Counted from the first letter of the stretch, positions 40,761 to 49,172 are shown. The stretch: 64,000 nt of DNA from an uncultured Mollicutes bacterium (GCA_900539595.1 UQCQ01000002.1:1-64000), one strand, 5' to 3'. Program-made: numbers and translations. The notes: generated by a model from the sequence alone, not told the origin.

Positions 40761-43147
40761 TCGCGAATTTCCGCCTTAAATTTGGCCCTAAGCGAAGCGA
40801 TAACTTTTTGGAAGGCGTCGTTTACTTCTTCGTCTTTAAGGGTTGCATCTTCTTTAGAGAAAGTAATAGACAATGCCATAGACTTTTTGCCGTCGTCGAC
40901 GCCCGCACCACGATAAACGTCAAACACCTCAACATTTTTAATCAACGTCGAAGACTTTAATGCCTCTTTGCGTAGATCTTCATAAGGAATACCTTCGTCA
41001 ACAACAAAGGCAAGGTCACGGAATACGGAGGGGAATCTCGAAGGAATTGACGCTTTGACATTTCCGACACGTACTTCAAAAGCAGATGCTAAATCAAGAG
41101 CAAGAACGGAAGCATTCTTCAAGCCATATTCCTTAAGGGCAACAGGGTGCAGTTCACCAAAGAACCCGATAAGTTTTTTCCCAATGTAGACTTCAGCGCT
41201 TCTTCCCGGATGCATTTCTTTATCAGAAAAGGACCATTTCCTAACGGAATATCTATTCTTGGTAATGCCTAAAATAGCCATCAGATTTTCAAAAATGCCT
41301 TTCGCATCATAAAAATCATAAGGACGTTCTGCAATGCCTTCTTGGTTTTTCTCATTGCCAGTTAAAACAACCGAAAGCATTTTACCTGCATACCCAATGG
41401 CGTCTATGTCACTAATTTCAAACAAAGCAAGATCCTTATTTTGTCGTGCCGCATTATAGGAAGCAGTTTTTAAAACACTGTGAATTAGATTCGTGCGAAC
41501 CTCTGCGTGATCTACCGTCATCGGATTTTTGAGAACGTAAGGTTTTGCGCGATTCAAATAGGTAAATTTTTGGTTTTCTTCGGAGGAGACCAACGTGTAG
41601 GAAAGAATTTGATCAAGGCCGTTCGCCAAAAGAAAGCGACGAATTTGACGCTCCTTTTCTTGATGATCCGTCAATCCGTTAAGAGCCAGTTTCGTCGTGG
41701 GAAGAACGCTTTGAACATTACTGTAGCCTAAAATACGGATAATTTCTTCCGACAAATCCGCCTTCCCATCGATATCGATACGATAGGAGGGGACTTTTAC
41801 CACAAAACTCGTTTCGTCGCTTTCCAGAATTTCAAAATGGTCGCGGCGTAAAGTGTTCAATATCAATTCTTGTGAAAAATTTGTACCGAGCCTGTCATTA
41901 ATATAATTAAAGGATAACGGAATGGTTTTTACAGCGTGAGGAAAAGTGTCATACGAATTCGCGATATAACAGTGCTCAGCCCCGACAAATCTTTTCATTG
42001 CACTTCCTGTCTTGTCTTGGACTTCTTCCATTTGATCGGGGTTCACGCCCTTGCAAAATCTAGATGAAGAGTCGCTGAACAAGCCAAGACGATTGGACGT
42101 TCTACGAATCGAGGCATAATCAAAATACGCGGCTTCAACAACAATATTTTTGGTTGTTTCGCTCACCCTACACGCATCTGCCGTCATAATGCCGGCCAAG
42201 CACATCGGTTCGCCATCAGAAGTAACCACCAAGTCGCCTTTTTCCAAATGATACGTATTGCCATCCATGGCGACAAAATCCCCTTCAAAGTCATCGCGAA
42301 CGATCAGTTCGTTTTTTGGCAATTTATCCGCATCGTACATATTCAGGGGTTGCCCAGTAAGGAGCATTATGTAGTTCCCCAAATCAACAATGTTATTAAT
42401 GGAACGAATCCCTGCGACCGCAAGAAGTTCTTTTAGTTCGCAAGGGGATTTAGAAACGGAAACATTTTTGTAAATACGTCCCGTAAAAATTTGGCATTTC
42501 GGCGTTTCAGATTCACAAACAAAATGGATGGGAGAAGATTCTAATGGATCGATTTTTTGGAAGCGGGTGTCCTTGTCGAAAAGACAGGCTACTTCCTTTG
42601 CAACGTTCTCAAAGGAATATAAATCGGGGCGGTTCGGCAAAACATCCAAATCGATGGCAACGTCGTCTAGATGCAAATAGCCCAAAACATCCTCTTCGCC
42701 AATAGGCGCGTCCGCGGGAAGTTCCTCGATCCCACTTGTTTGTTGCTCCGTTAAAAATTTCTTGTTTACGCCTAATTCAAGAAGAGAACAGCACATACCA
42801 TCGCTATCGACTCCCCGAATCTTCGACGGACGAATTTCTCCACCAGGGAGCTTGGCCCCGTTGCGAGCCACGATAACCTTTAAGCCAGTCCTAGCATTTG
42901 GGGCGCCGCACACTATCTGATGCACGCCATTTTTGGCCCCTTCATCAACTTGCAAAATGTGTAAATGGTCGGAATCAGGGTGAGGAATGCAGGACAAAAT
43001 TTCCCCAATGACCAAATTTGTTCCTGATGCCAAAGGAGAAATTTCCTCCACTTCTGCACCAGCAAACGTTAATTTATCAGCAATCTCTTTCGGACTTACA
43101 CCATCCAAGTCGATATGGTTAAGAAGATAACGATACGAAACTTTCAT
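40757..43147 (-). CDS. pheT: Phenylalanyl-tRNA synthetase beta subunit
   Basis: Binds tRNA and edits tyrosine in the alpha2-beta2 enzyme. The 796 residues have an N-terminal tRNA-binding OB domain (about 40-150, VIGEILSCIPHPDSDHLHILQVD), the B3/B4 editing domain (about 210-385), the B5 domain (about 400-470), the catalytically inactive synthetase-like core, and a C-terminal anticodon-recognition domain (about 700-796, SRFPSVFRDLAFVVDE). It starts 9 nt after pheS ends. The DUF177 gene overlaps its stop. Confidence 0.97.
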   Translation of the reverse strand: MKVSYRYLLNHIDLDGVSPKEIADKLTFAGAEVEEISPLASGTNLVIGEILSCIPHPDSDHLHILQVDEGAKNGVHQIVCGAPNARTGLKVIVARNGAKLPGGEIRPSKIRGVDSDGMCCSLLELGVNKKFLTEQQTSGIEELPADAPIGEEDVLGYLHLDDVAIDLDVLPNRPDLYSFENVAKEVACLFDKDTRFQKIDPLESSPIHFVCESETPKCQIFTGRIYKNVSVSKSPCELKELLAVAGIRSINNIVDLGNYIMLLTGQPLNMYDADKLPKNELIVRDDFEGDFVAMDGNTYHLEKGDLVVTSDGEPMCLAGIMTADACRVSETTKNIVVEAAYFDYASIRRTSNRLGLFSDSSSRFCKGVNPDQMEEVQDKTGSAMKRFVGAEHCYIANSYDTFPHAVKTIPLSFNYINDRLGTNFSQELILNTLRRDHFEILESDETSFVVKVPSYRIDIDGKADLSEEIIRILGYSNVQSVLPTTKLALNGLTDHQEKERQIRRFLLANGLDQILSYTLVSSEENQKFTYLNRAKPYVLKNPMTVDHAEVRTNLIHSVLKTASYNAARQNKDLALFEISDIDAIGYAGKMLSVVLTGNEKNQEGIAERPYDFYDAKGIFENLMAILGITKNRYSVRKWSFSDKEMHPGRSAEVYIGKKLIGFFGELHPVALKEYGLKNASVLALDLASAFEVRVGNVKASIPSRFPSVFRDLAFVVDEGIPYEDLRKEALKSSTLIKNVEVFDVYRGAGVDDGKKSMALSITFSKEDATLKDEEVNDAFQKVIASLRAKFKAEIRE

Positions 43148-43156
43148 CTTGAAACC

Positions 43157-44203
43157 TCACTTATTCATAAACGCATTTAGGAAGCGAACATCGTTCGAAT
43201 AAATCCTTCGAATATCATCGATTCCATAGCGAAGCATGGCCACGCGCTCCACGCCGACGCCAAAGGCAAAACCCGACCAAACTTCAGGATCATAGCCACA
43301 CATTTCCAACACCTTAGGATTGACCATGCCTGCGCCCAATATTTCGATCCAGCCAGTTCCTTTGCAAAGCGCGCATCCTTTTCCACCGCAGTTGAAACAA
43401 GAAACATCGACTTCAACGCTCGGCTCGGTGAATGGGAAATAACTGGATCGCAAGCGAATCTCCCTTTTTTCGCCAAACATTTTGCGAACAAAGAGCTCTA
43501 ATGTGGCTTTCAGGTTCGCGATGGAAATATTATGATCAACAACCAAACCTTCGATTTGGGCAAATTGATGGCTGTGAGTCATGTCGTCATCGTCGCGTCG
43601 ATAGGCTTTGCCGGGACAAATCAATTTAATTGGGGTTTTGGGTTGTCTTTCTAACATGGCGTGAGCTTGCGCAGCGGAGGTTTGGGTCCTTAAAAGACGT
43701 TCTCCTTCTCCCTCAATATAGAAAGTATCCTGCATATCTCGCGATGGGTGATCCTTCGGAACATTGAGCAATTCGAAATTAAAATAATCGCTTTCAACGT
43801 CCCGTCCTTCAGCAACTTCGTAGCCCATGTTTAGAAAAATGTCTGTCACTTCGTCAACAATTAAATAATATGGGTTTATTTTTCCGGGCTTAACCGCGCG
43901 GCCAGGGAGCGTGATATCAAGAGATTCCGAAAGTAATTTTTTATTAAGGGTTTCTTCCTCGATCTTGCTTTTTTTCTGTTCATAGAGCTCATTTACTTTC
44001 GAACGAGCTTCGTTGGCCATCTTTCCACAAGCGGCTTTTTCTTCCTTCGGTACGCTACGCATCTCGCTAAGCAAACTGCAAACGCAACCTTTTTTGCTAA
44101 GGAATTCGTTATAAAACCCAACAAGCTGTCCCTCGTTTTCAATCGAATCAATTGCTTGCGTGGCCTTTTCTATAATTTGTTTACACTGTTCAATGAAATC
44201 CAT
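43157..44203 (-). CDS. pheS: Phenylalanyl-tRNA synthetase alpha subunit
   Basis: Catalytic subunit of the class II Phe enzyme. The 348 residues have an N-terminal coiled coil (about 1-90) and the core with HPSRDMQDTFYIEG (motif 1 end), RTQTSAAQAHAM, GKAYRRDDDDMTHSHQFAQIEGL (motif 2) and FAFGVGVERVAMLRYGIDDIR (motif 3). A zinc-like knuckle CFNCGGKGCALCKGTGW (about 273-289) is present. GAGGAG precedes the ATG. A Phe T-box stands upstream. Confidence 0.97.
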   Translation of the reverse strand: MDFIEQCKQIIEKATQAIDSIENEGQLVGFYNEFLSKKGCVCSLLSEMRSVPKEEKAACGKMANEARSKVNELYEQKKSKIEEETLNKKLLSESLDITLPGRAVKPGKINPYYLIVDEVTDIFLNMGYEVAEGRDVESDYFNFELLNVPKDHPSRDMQDTFYIEGEGERLLRTQTSAAQAHAMLERQPKTPIKLICPGKAYRRDDDDMTHSHQFAQIEGLVVDHNISIANLKATLELFVRKMFGEKREIRLRSSYFPFTEPSVEVDVSCFNCGGKGCALCKGTGWIEILGAGMVNPKVLEMCGYDPEVWSGFAFGVGVERVAMLRYGIDDIRRIYSNDVRFLNAFMNK

Positions 44204-44221
44204 ATAAGCTCCTCTAAATAA

Positions 44222-44416
44222 AAAGATGGCTCAAGGAACGAGAAATCCCGTGGTACCATCCTAATTCGCTTTTATGCGCTCTATTCCCTATAACGCGGGG
44301 CGGCCTCTCGGCGTTCTCAGAGGTGAATTCGCGGATTTCCGTCCGACGGCTCTCAGCCAAAACCGTCTTCTCTTTGTCGGGAAATTTGCCCGTTACTACT
44401 TCTCTTCAACGAACGG
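44222..44416 (-). promoter_or_regulatory. T-box leader of pheS-pheT-DUF177
   Basis: The minus strand carries AGGATGGTACCACGGG (T-box), an AGAGAAGACGG stem I element and a downstream GATGG...CCATC stem followed by TTTTT. The specifier reads TTC (Phe) at 44325-44327, followed by A. A -10 (TATAAA, 44423-44428) lies upstream with a weak -35. Confidence 0.9.
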
Positions 44417-44482
44417 GCTCATTTTATACCTTCGTTCACGGGTTGAAAAGGGGCGTTGAAGGCATCAAGGATAAGCGCAAAG

Positions 44483-45217
44483 CTATTCAACCTTATTTTT
44501 AAGGTTATACATTAAGATTCCGCCCGCAATTCCTACATTAAGGGAATCAATACCGGACATCTCAATCTTAACAATTTGATCACACTGGGAAATCAGGGTT
44601 TCGGTCATTCCACGCCCCTCATTGCCCAGCACTAAGGCAAACTTGGTAGTAGTCATTTTGAAATCACCCAATGCTATGGAATTGCGAAGAGCAGACCCCA
44701 CCACCCGATATCCGGCTTGGCGGAGCATCGAAACCGCCTCTTGCTCGTTTTTTGGAAAATGCAAGGAAAGTTCAAATATAGCACCCTGTGTCCCCGCCAC
44801 AACCTTTCCATTAAAAGGCGAACAGCACCCAGGAAGCAGGAAAATATCTTTGTAACCAAAGGCAAGCGCGGTTCGCAAAAGCGTCCCCATATTCCCAGGA
44901 TCTTGTACGCGGTCCAGCATTAAAACACGATTCGATTTTAAGCCTGGATTGGGGTCTTTGTAATGGGCGACCCCCACGATTCCTTCTGGGGATTTGTTAC
45001 TTGAAATCTTATCTACAATCGACATCGGGCATTGATGAACGATTACGTTGGGGGCGGAAAAGGAATCTCTTGAAAACACTTCATCAAGACAAAATGCCGC
45101 GCTTGCCATTTCAACAACGTGAAACCCTTCAACCAAAAAAGCATTTTTGGAAGGCTTCATTCTTACCTCAATTGCGTTCTTTACCCGCGGGTTATTACGA
45201 CTTTCAATCCGGTCCAT
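44483..45217 (-). CDS. SpoU/TrmH-family RNA 2'-O-methyltransferase
   Basis: Methylates a ribose 2'-OH in rRNA or tRNA. The 244 residues have an N-terminal substrate-binding domain (about 1-75) and the knotted SPOUT core with VLMLDRVQDPGNMGTLLRTA (motif 1, about 95-114), LVLGNEGRGMTETLI (motif 2, about 193) and IEMSGIDSLNVGIAGGILMY (motif 3, about 217-236). Length and layout match the RlmB/TsnR-like rRNA branch, but the target cannot be fixed by eye. The start overlaps the upstream metallopeptidase stop by 1 nt (TAATG). Confidence 0.88.
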   Translation of the reverse strand: MDRIESRNNPRVKNAIEVRMKPSKNAFLVEGFHVVEMASAAFCLDEVFSRDSFSAPNVIVHQCPMSIVDKISSNKSPEGIVGVAHYKDPNPGLKSNRVLMLDRVQDPGNMGTLLRTALAFGYKDIFLLPGCCSPFNGKVVAGTQGAIFELSLHFPKNEQEAVSMLRQAGYRVVGSALRNSIALGDFKMTTTKFALVLGNEGRGMTETLISQCDQIVKIEMSGIDSLNVGIAGGILMYNLKNKVE

Positions 45218-45846
45218 TACTTATGAATTTCCTTAATTAATTTTTTTCGAGATATTTGATAATCTGGGTCGTACCGATACACGACAGCATAAAATCTTTT
45301 TGAATGGTTGGGTTCAAAAAAATGTGCTAGCTCGTGAACGACCACCGAATCAATAATATCAGGAGAATAACAAATCAGCGAGACGGCAAACGATAAAGCA
45401 TGAGTTTTGGCGGAATTGGAGCCGTAGCGAGTCCCCATATTCCGAACACGGACTTTATAGGGTTTCGAGATTCCCATCATTTTTTCATAGTAGGCAACGC
45501 GATCTGTTATATAAGGCAAGGCATGGCTTTTTAAAAATGCCAAGACGTCTTCTTTGTTGGAAAAATCTCCTTCAACCTTATCCCCAAAAAGAAAACAATA
45601 ATCTTCTCCCCAGTTTTTCTCCCCGTGATACTTGGCTCTGCTCTTTTCATAAGAGATTTTGAATTTCTCCAAAAGACTAATGGCAATTTTTTGGACTTCT
45701 TGACTATTTCGCTTGTAATAGGTCGGCATCGACAAAGAAAAACCACCGGACGAAAGTTTGCGCATCGTCACATGGCTCGTTCGGTGAAAGCGAAGTTTAA
45801 CCTTAACCAAGCCGCCATCAAAAGGAATGAGGATTTCTTCAGTCAT
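45217..45846 (-). CDS. YgjP-like (M48-type) metallopeptidase domain protein
   Basis: Soluble protein of 209 residues with the zinc motif VVHELAHFFEPNHSKRFYAVV near the end (HExxH, with the third ligand His in the NHS segment). The N-terminal half (VKLRFHRTSHVTMRKLSSGGFSLSMP) and the MGTRYGSNSAKTHALSFAVSLICYSPDIID block are typical of YgjP/DUF45. Its cellular substrate is unknown. The start at 45846 is chosen because a perfect TATAAT (45854-45859) ends 7 nt upstream and overlaps the alternative ATG at 45855. This makes the message probably leaderless. The RNA methylase gene follows directly. Confidence 0.78.
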   Translation of the reverse strand: MTEEILIPFDGGLVKVKLRFHRTSHVTMRKLSSGGFSLSMPTYYKRNSQEVQKIAISLLEKFKISYEKSRAKYHGEKNWGEDYCFLFGDKVEGDFSNKEDVLAFLKSHALPYITDRVAYYEKMMGISKPYKVRVRNMGTRYGSNSAKTHALSFAVSLICYSPDIIDSVVVHELAHFFEPNHSKRFYAVVYRYDPDYQISRKKLIKEIHK

Positions 45847-45853
45847 GATTTGC

Positions 45854-45859
45854 ATTATA
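45854..45859 (-). promoter_or_regulatory. -10 element for the YgjP-like gene, leaderless type
   Basis: Minus-strand TATAAT, 7 nt before the ATG at 45846. It covers the other in-frame ATG (45855), which therefore cannot be translated from this promoter. Confidence 0.5.
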
Positions 45860-45889
45860 CTTCTTGTTTTCTTGAATCATAAATAAGAA

Positions 45890-45895
45890 TAGAAT
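45890..45895 (+). promoter_or_regulatory. -10 element for the DUF523 gene, leaderless type
   Basis: TAGAAT ends 9 nt before the ATG at 45905, back to back with the YgjP-like promoter. TTTTCT lies 17 nt upstream. No usable Shine-Dalgarno is visible. Confidence 0.4.
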
Positions 45896-45904
45896 ACCAA
45901 GGCT

Positions 45905-46996
45905 ATGGAAAAAATCTTAATTTCTGCGTGCCTCGTCGGCGACAACACCCGATTCGATGGCGGTAATTGTCGCAACGAACTTGTGTCTGAGCTAAACCAA
46001 TACTACGATCTTGTCCCTTTTTGTCCCGAAATGGAGGGCGGGTTGCCCGTCCCACGTGAGCCCGGCGAAATTTTTCACGATGCCGTGAAAACGAAAAAGG
46101 GAAAAGATATCACTCGTTTTTATAATAGCGGAGCAGAAAAAGCCCTTGCGCTTTGCTCCTTTTTAGGAATCAAAATAGCAGTCCTAAAAGAGAATAGTCC
46201 TTCTTGCGGCGTCCACCATATCTACAATGGCCATTTTAATTCCACAACAATTGTGGGATCTGGCATCACCACGAGCCTGTTAAAGTCAAAAGGAATACGT
46301 GTCATTTCCGAAGAGGAATTACCAACATTCTTAGAAGATTGCAAGGAAAAAGCAGGAAAGACTGCTTTGAAAATCGAATTGGAGAAACAAGCAGATCTTG
46401 GAAAACCAGTTCCATCTCGTCCGTTCGATCAGAATTCAGACCGGGCCCATTTCAAGGAAAAAGGATTCGGCAAAGACAAATCGTTTGACGGAGAAGCAGA
46501 CCATTCGGAAAAAGGAGAACGCCGGGCTTACCATCACGAAGATGGAGAAGGTCGTTCTTATCGAGATAGTGGCGAGCGTCGTTCGTTCCGACACAACGTT
46601 GGTGAACGTAGGCCGTTCCGTCGAAATGAAGGAGAGCGTTCCGATTTCCGAAAAGACAACCCGCATTCCTTCCAAACGGACAACCCTGAGGGAGAAGAAA
46701 AACGTAGCTTTAGAAAACCGCATCGCGAATTCGACCGCAGGAGCGATTCTTACGGCAAACGTGATGGCGGCAAGCCTTACTCGGATTCCCCCCGTTCCTA
46801 TCGTCCTCGACGCGACGACGATAACTACGAAGGGAAAGAAAAGAAATCGTATGGTGATTTCAAAAAAGACGGGGAACGCAGAAAACCGTTTGGCAAAAGA
46901 AAACCTTACGAATCCGGCGAACGCCGCCAAACCCGCTCCTTCCGTAGCGATAAACCTCGCACACCTCGTAAGGACTGGAAAAAGAAAGACGAATAA
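45905..46996 (+). CDS. DUF523 protein fused to a long arginine-rich disordered tail
   Basis: Residues 1 to about 150 are a complete DUF523 domain: ISACLVGDNTRFDGGNCRN, FCPEMEGGLPVPREP and KENSPSCGVHHIY contain the conserved Cys and Glu residues. DUF523 proteins are normally 140-170 residues and their role is unsettled; relatives occur with tRNA-modification-like proteins. Residues about 165-363 are a highly charged low-complexity tail, rich in Arg, Glu, Asp, Ser and aromatic residues, with loose repeats of the form GERR-(S/P/A)-(F/Y)-R: GERRAYHH, GERRSFRH, GERRPFRR and GERSDFRK. The frame stays open over 600 nt, so the tail is real. Such tails resemble RNA-binding or condensate-forming regions of RNA helicases; that is inference. 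Confidence 0.8.
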   Translation: MEKILISACLVGDNTRFDGGNCRNELVSELNQYYDLVPFCPEMEGGLPVPREPGEIFHDAVKTKKGKDITRFYNSGAEKALALCSFLGIKIAVLKENSPSCGVHHIYNGHFNSTTIVGSGITTSLLKSKGIRVISEEELPTFLEDCKEKAGKTALKIELEKQADLGKPVPSRPFDQNSDRAHFKEKGFGKDKSFDGEADHSEKGERRAYHHEDGEGRSYRDSGERRSFRHNVGERRPFRRNEGERSDFRKDNPHSFQTDNPEGEEKRSFRKPHREFDRRSDSYGKRDGGKPYSDSPRSYRPRRDDDNYEGKEKKSYGDFKKDGERRKPFGKRKPYESGERRQTRSFRSDKPRTPRKDWKKKDE

Positions 46997-46999
46997 CGA

Positions 47000-47293
47000 T
47001 CAAAACCCTTGGTCGTGTTCTTGGGCGAAATCCGTTTCGCCCTTTTCTTTTTCCTCAACCATTTCAAGGCGCTCGCTTATTGTCGCAACGTAATTGCCGA
47101 TAGCAAACAAGAATGAAGCCACCAAAACAATGAAGCACGCAAGGCATAAATCCATCTTATTGCTTAAAGCGGCAACGCTATTTTGGTCGCTGGATTTAAC
47201 AAAAAGGATGGCGATGCTTAATACCGTCATTGCCAAAAACACAATCAGGCAGATAACCCGGAAGGTTTTTGGAGTAAATTTGATTTTTTTCAT
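47000..47293 (-). CDS. Small membrane protein with two helices
   Basis: Function not recognised. The 97 residues have a basic head (MKKIKFTPKTF), two hydrophobic helices (about 12-33 and 48-70), and an acidic C-terminal tail (LEMVEEKEKGETDFAQEHDQGF), which suggests both ends are in the cytoplasm. AAAGGAG precedes the ATG. It lies just downstream of the structured RNA on the same strand, so that RNA could be its leader. It converges with the DUF523 gene with a 3-nt gap. Confidence 0.7.
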   Translation of the reverse strand: MKKIKFTPKTFRVICLIVFLAMTVLSIAILFVKSSDQNSVAALSNKMDLCLACFIVLVASFLFAIGNYVATISERLEMVEEKEKGETDFAQEHDQGF

Positions 47294-47376
47294 GAATCTC
47301 CTTTCATAAAATGCGGGAAGAAAAGACGAATTGTGGTCAGCAAAGGATAAAAGGTCCGCCCCTTCTTCCCTTGAAT

Positions 47377-47555
47377 GTAGCCCCCATGTCAGCCCTCAGC
47401 TAGTAGGCGATGGTATACGCCGCCATTGCGACTGCCCTTTAAAAGTGACGTCTCCTTTTAAAGATTAATCGCCTGCTTTTGCTCACGACAATCTAGAACG
47501 TGAGCTAGGCCCCTTATAGAAAGGCCGCCGCGATTCCAGCCTTCATGGGTTCTAC
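47377..47555 (-). ncRNA. Structured RNA of unknown class (about 180 nt core)
   Basis: No good reading frame lies here, but the minus strand folds well. A closing stem joins the ends: GTAG (47552-47555) with CTAC (47377-47380), and CCCATG (47544-47549) with CATGGG (47383-47388). Inside are GCTCACG/CGTGAGC (47481-47505), CTTTAAAAG/CTTTTAAAG (47437-47463), AGGCGAT/ATCGCCT (47405-47411 with 47468-47474) and a GGCC/GGCC hairpin near 47505-47526. A further helix, GGGAAGAA/TTCTTCCC (47315-47322 with 47363-47370), follows downstream. Hallmarks of RNase P RNA, tmRNA, SRP RNA and T-boxes are absent. It may be a free RNA (raiA-type and 6S are worth testing) or the leader of the 97-residue membrane protein. 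Confidence 0.7.
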
Positions 47556-47693
47556 AAATATATTAGAGTAAAAAAAGGCCAAATATTTTTGAAAATTTTT
47601 TATCGGTTTCCCAGCTGATTAAACAAAGTCGAATAATATTTTTTTAAATATTTTTTGGTTTCCATGTATTTTCGCTTATTTCTTTACATTTTA

Positions 47694-47722
47694 AAAAGAA
47701 AACCCCGAGCCGAGGCCCAGGG
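47694..47722 (-). terminator. Terminator after the ABC ATPase gene
   Basis: Minus-strand CCCTGGGC-CTCG-GCTCGGGG (47703-47722, with two G-T pairs) followed by a T-rich run TTTTCTTTTT. Confidence 0.8.
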
Positions 47723-47740
47723 CGAACGATTTTCGAAAAC

Positions 47741-49096
47741 TTAGAAAATTCTCTTTTCCGTTCTGGAGTCGAAGATGTGGGATTTCGAAAGAACAAATCC
47801 AAGGTGCATGACGTCTCCACCTTTGATCTCATGGGACAAAGGAATCTTCGCCACCATATCAATTCCACCAAAGTCGGAGTGCACATAGTATTCATGGCCG
47901 AGAAGTTCGGCGACGGATACGGTGACTTCAAACGGTTCGGCAATCTTTTTGGCAGAGGCTTCTTCATCGTCGGCATCCAAGATATCTTCGGGACGCATGC
48001 CAAAATCAATTTCATGTTCTCCGAGAAGAGCTTGGTTAAAGAAGGCCAAATCTTCGGTTTTCGTTGCGATTTCCTTTTGGATATTTTCCGCTTCTTCTTT
48101 TTCTTTTTTCGAAAGTTCTTTACCTTCGTTTGGAACAGGGATAGAAGCGTTCAACCTTTCGATATCCGCGGCAGTCGTCTCGATTTCGCTCTTATAGAAA
48201 TCTTCATGGGCTTTCACCGCTTCGTCAGAGAGATGAATGCGATAGCCTCCGGGGAGAACGATATCCCCTTTGTCATAACGGCCTTTGAACAAATTCATAG
48301 ACGGGGAGCCAATGAATGTCGCAACGAATTTGTTCGCTGGGTGATTATAAATTTCAATTGGAGAACCCACTTGTTGGATGCGGCCTAGCTTCATAACAAC
48401 AATGCGGTCAGCCATCGTCATAGCTTCCGTTTGATCGTGAGTAACGTAAATCGTCGTCGCGCCTAACGTATTGTGCAATTTGATGATTTCGCTACGCATT
48501 TGAACGCGAAGTTTTGCGTCGAGGTTCGACAAAGGTTCGTCCATCAAGAAGACCTTTGCATTTCTAACAATGGCGCGGCCCAAGGCTACACGTTGTCTTT
48601 GGCCACCAGAAAGAGCTTTGGGCTTGCGATCAAGGTATTCTTCAATTTGAAGAATTTTAGCTGCATCACGAACGCGGCGATCGATTTCTTCTTTGGCAAA
48701 ATGACGGATCTTTAGACCGAATGCCATGTTGTTGTAAACGGTCATGTGCGGATAAAGCGCGTAGGACTGGAAGACCATGGCAATATCACGATCTTTCGGA
48801 GTTTTGTCGTTCGCGTATTCTCCGTCGATATACAAGTCACCGGCGCTGATGTCTTCCAAACCGGCAACCATACGTAGCGTAGTGGACTTTCCGCATCCGG
48901 AAGGACCAACAAAAACGATAAATTCCTTCTTTTGGATTTCAAGATTGAAATCAAAAACGGCTTGAACGTTGTTGTCATAAATCTTGTCAATGTGGCGAAG
49001 GGAGACGTAGCCCATCGTAGGATCGGCGACTTTCTCTTCCTTCACAGCGACTTCTTCGACTTTTTCGGCGTCTGCTTTTTTATTTTTTCCCAGCAT
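47741..49096 (-). CDS. Sugar ABC transporter ATP-binding protein, MsmK/UgpC type, with helical insertion
   Basis: Energises carbohydrate import; MsmK-type ATPases are often shared by several permeases. The nucleotide-binding domain shows GPSGCGKSTTLRMVAG (Walker A), QSYALYPHMTV (Q loop), LSGGQRQRVALGRAIVR (signature) and FLMDEPLSNLDAKLR (Walker B), and FIGSPSMNLF opens the regulatory OB domain. At 451 residues it is about 80 longer than usual. The excess is a charged N-terminal extension (about 1-30) and a coiled-coil-like insertion in the OB domain (about 300-370). The start at 49096 has GGAGG 11 nt upstream. No permease or binding-protein gene is adjacent. Confidence 0.9.
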   Translation of the reverse strand: MLGKNKKADAEKVEEVAVKEEKVADPTMGYVSLRHIDKIYDNNVQAVFDFNLEIQKKEFIVFVGPSGCGKSTTLRMVAGLEDISAGDLYIDGEYANDKTPKDRDIAMVFQSYALYPHMTVYNNMAFGLKIRHFAKEEIDRRVRDAAKILQIEEYLDRKPKALSGGQRQRVALGRAIVRNAKVFLMDEPLSNLDAKLRVQMRSEIIKLHNTLGATTIYVTHDQTEAMTMADRIVVMKLGRIQQVGSPIEIYNHPANKFVATFIGSPSMNLFKGRYDKGDIVLPGGYRIHLSDEAVKAHEDFYKSEIETTAADIERLNASIPVPNEGKELSKKEKEEAENIQKEIATKTEDLAFFNQALLGEHEIDFGMRPEDILDADDEEASAKKIAEPFEVTVSVAELLGHEYYVHSDFGGIDMVAKIPLSHEIKGGDVMHLGFVLSKSHIFDSRTEKRIF

Positions 49097-49149
49097 AATT
49101 GCTATGCCCTCCAATGGATAAAACTATAAATGAAAAAAAGAAATCCGTC

Positions 49150-49166
49150 TTGTGCACAGTGCACAA
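49150..49166. promoter_or_regulatory. Perfect 17-bp palindrome between the PucR-like and ABC ATPase genes
   Basis: TTGTGCAC-A-GTGCACAA, 8-bp arms around one base. It begins 6 nt after the PucR-like stop and lies 54 nt before the ATPase start, upstream of a possible -10 (TATAGT). It is a strong operator candidate; the binding protein is unknown. Confidence 0.65.
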
Positions 49167-49172
49167 ATATCA

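Noticed and set aside
46500..46970. Repeats in the DUF523 tail region as a CRISPR or tandem DNA repeat
   Set aside because: The repetition is at protein level only; DNA copies differ and there is no regular spacer pattern.
46398..47093. Overlapping frames (231 and 164 codons) on both strands within the DUF523 tail
   Set aside because: Biased codon composition of the Arg/Glu-rich tail keeps several frames open. The DUF523 frame is anchored by its N-terminal domain, so these are not separate genes.
47300..47560. rnpB, tmRNA or SRP RNA as identity of the structured RNA
   Set aside because: The conserved RNase P core (GAGGAAAGTCC), a tmRNA tRNA-like 3' end with CCA, and the SRP GGAA tetraloop region are not found.
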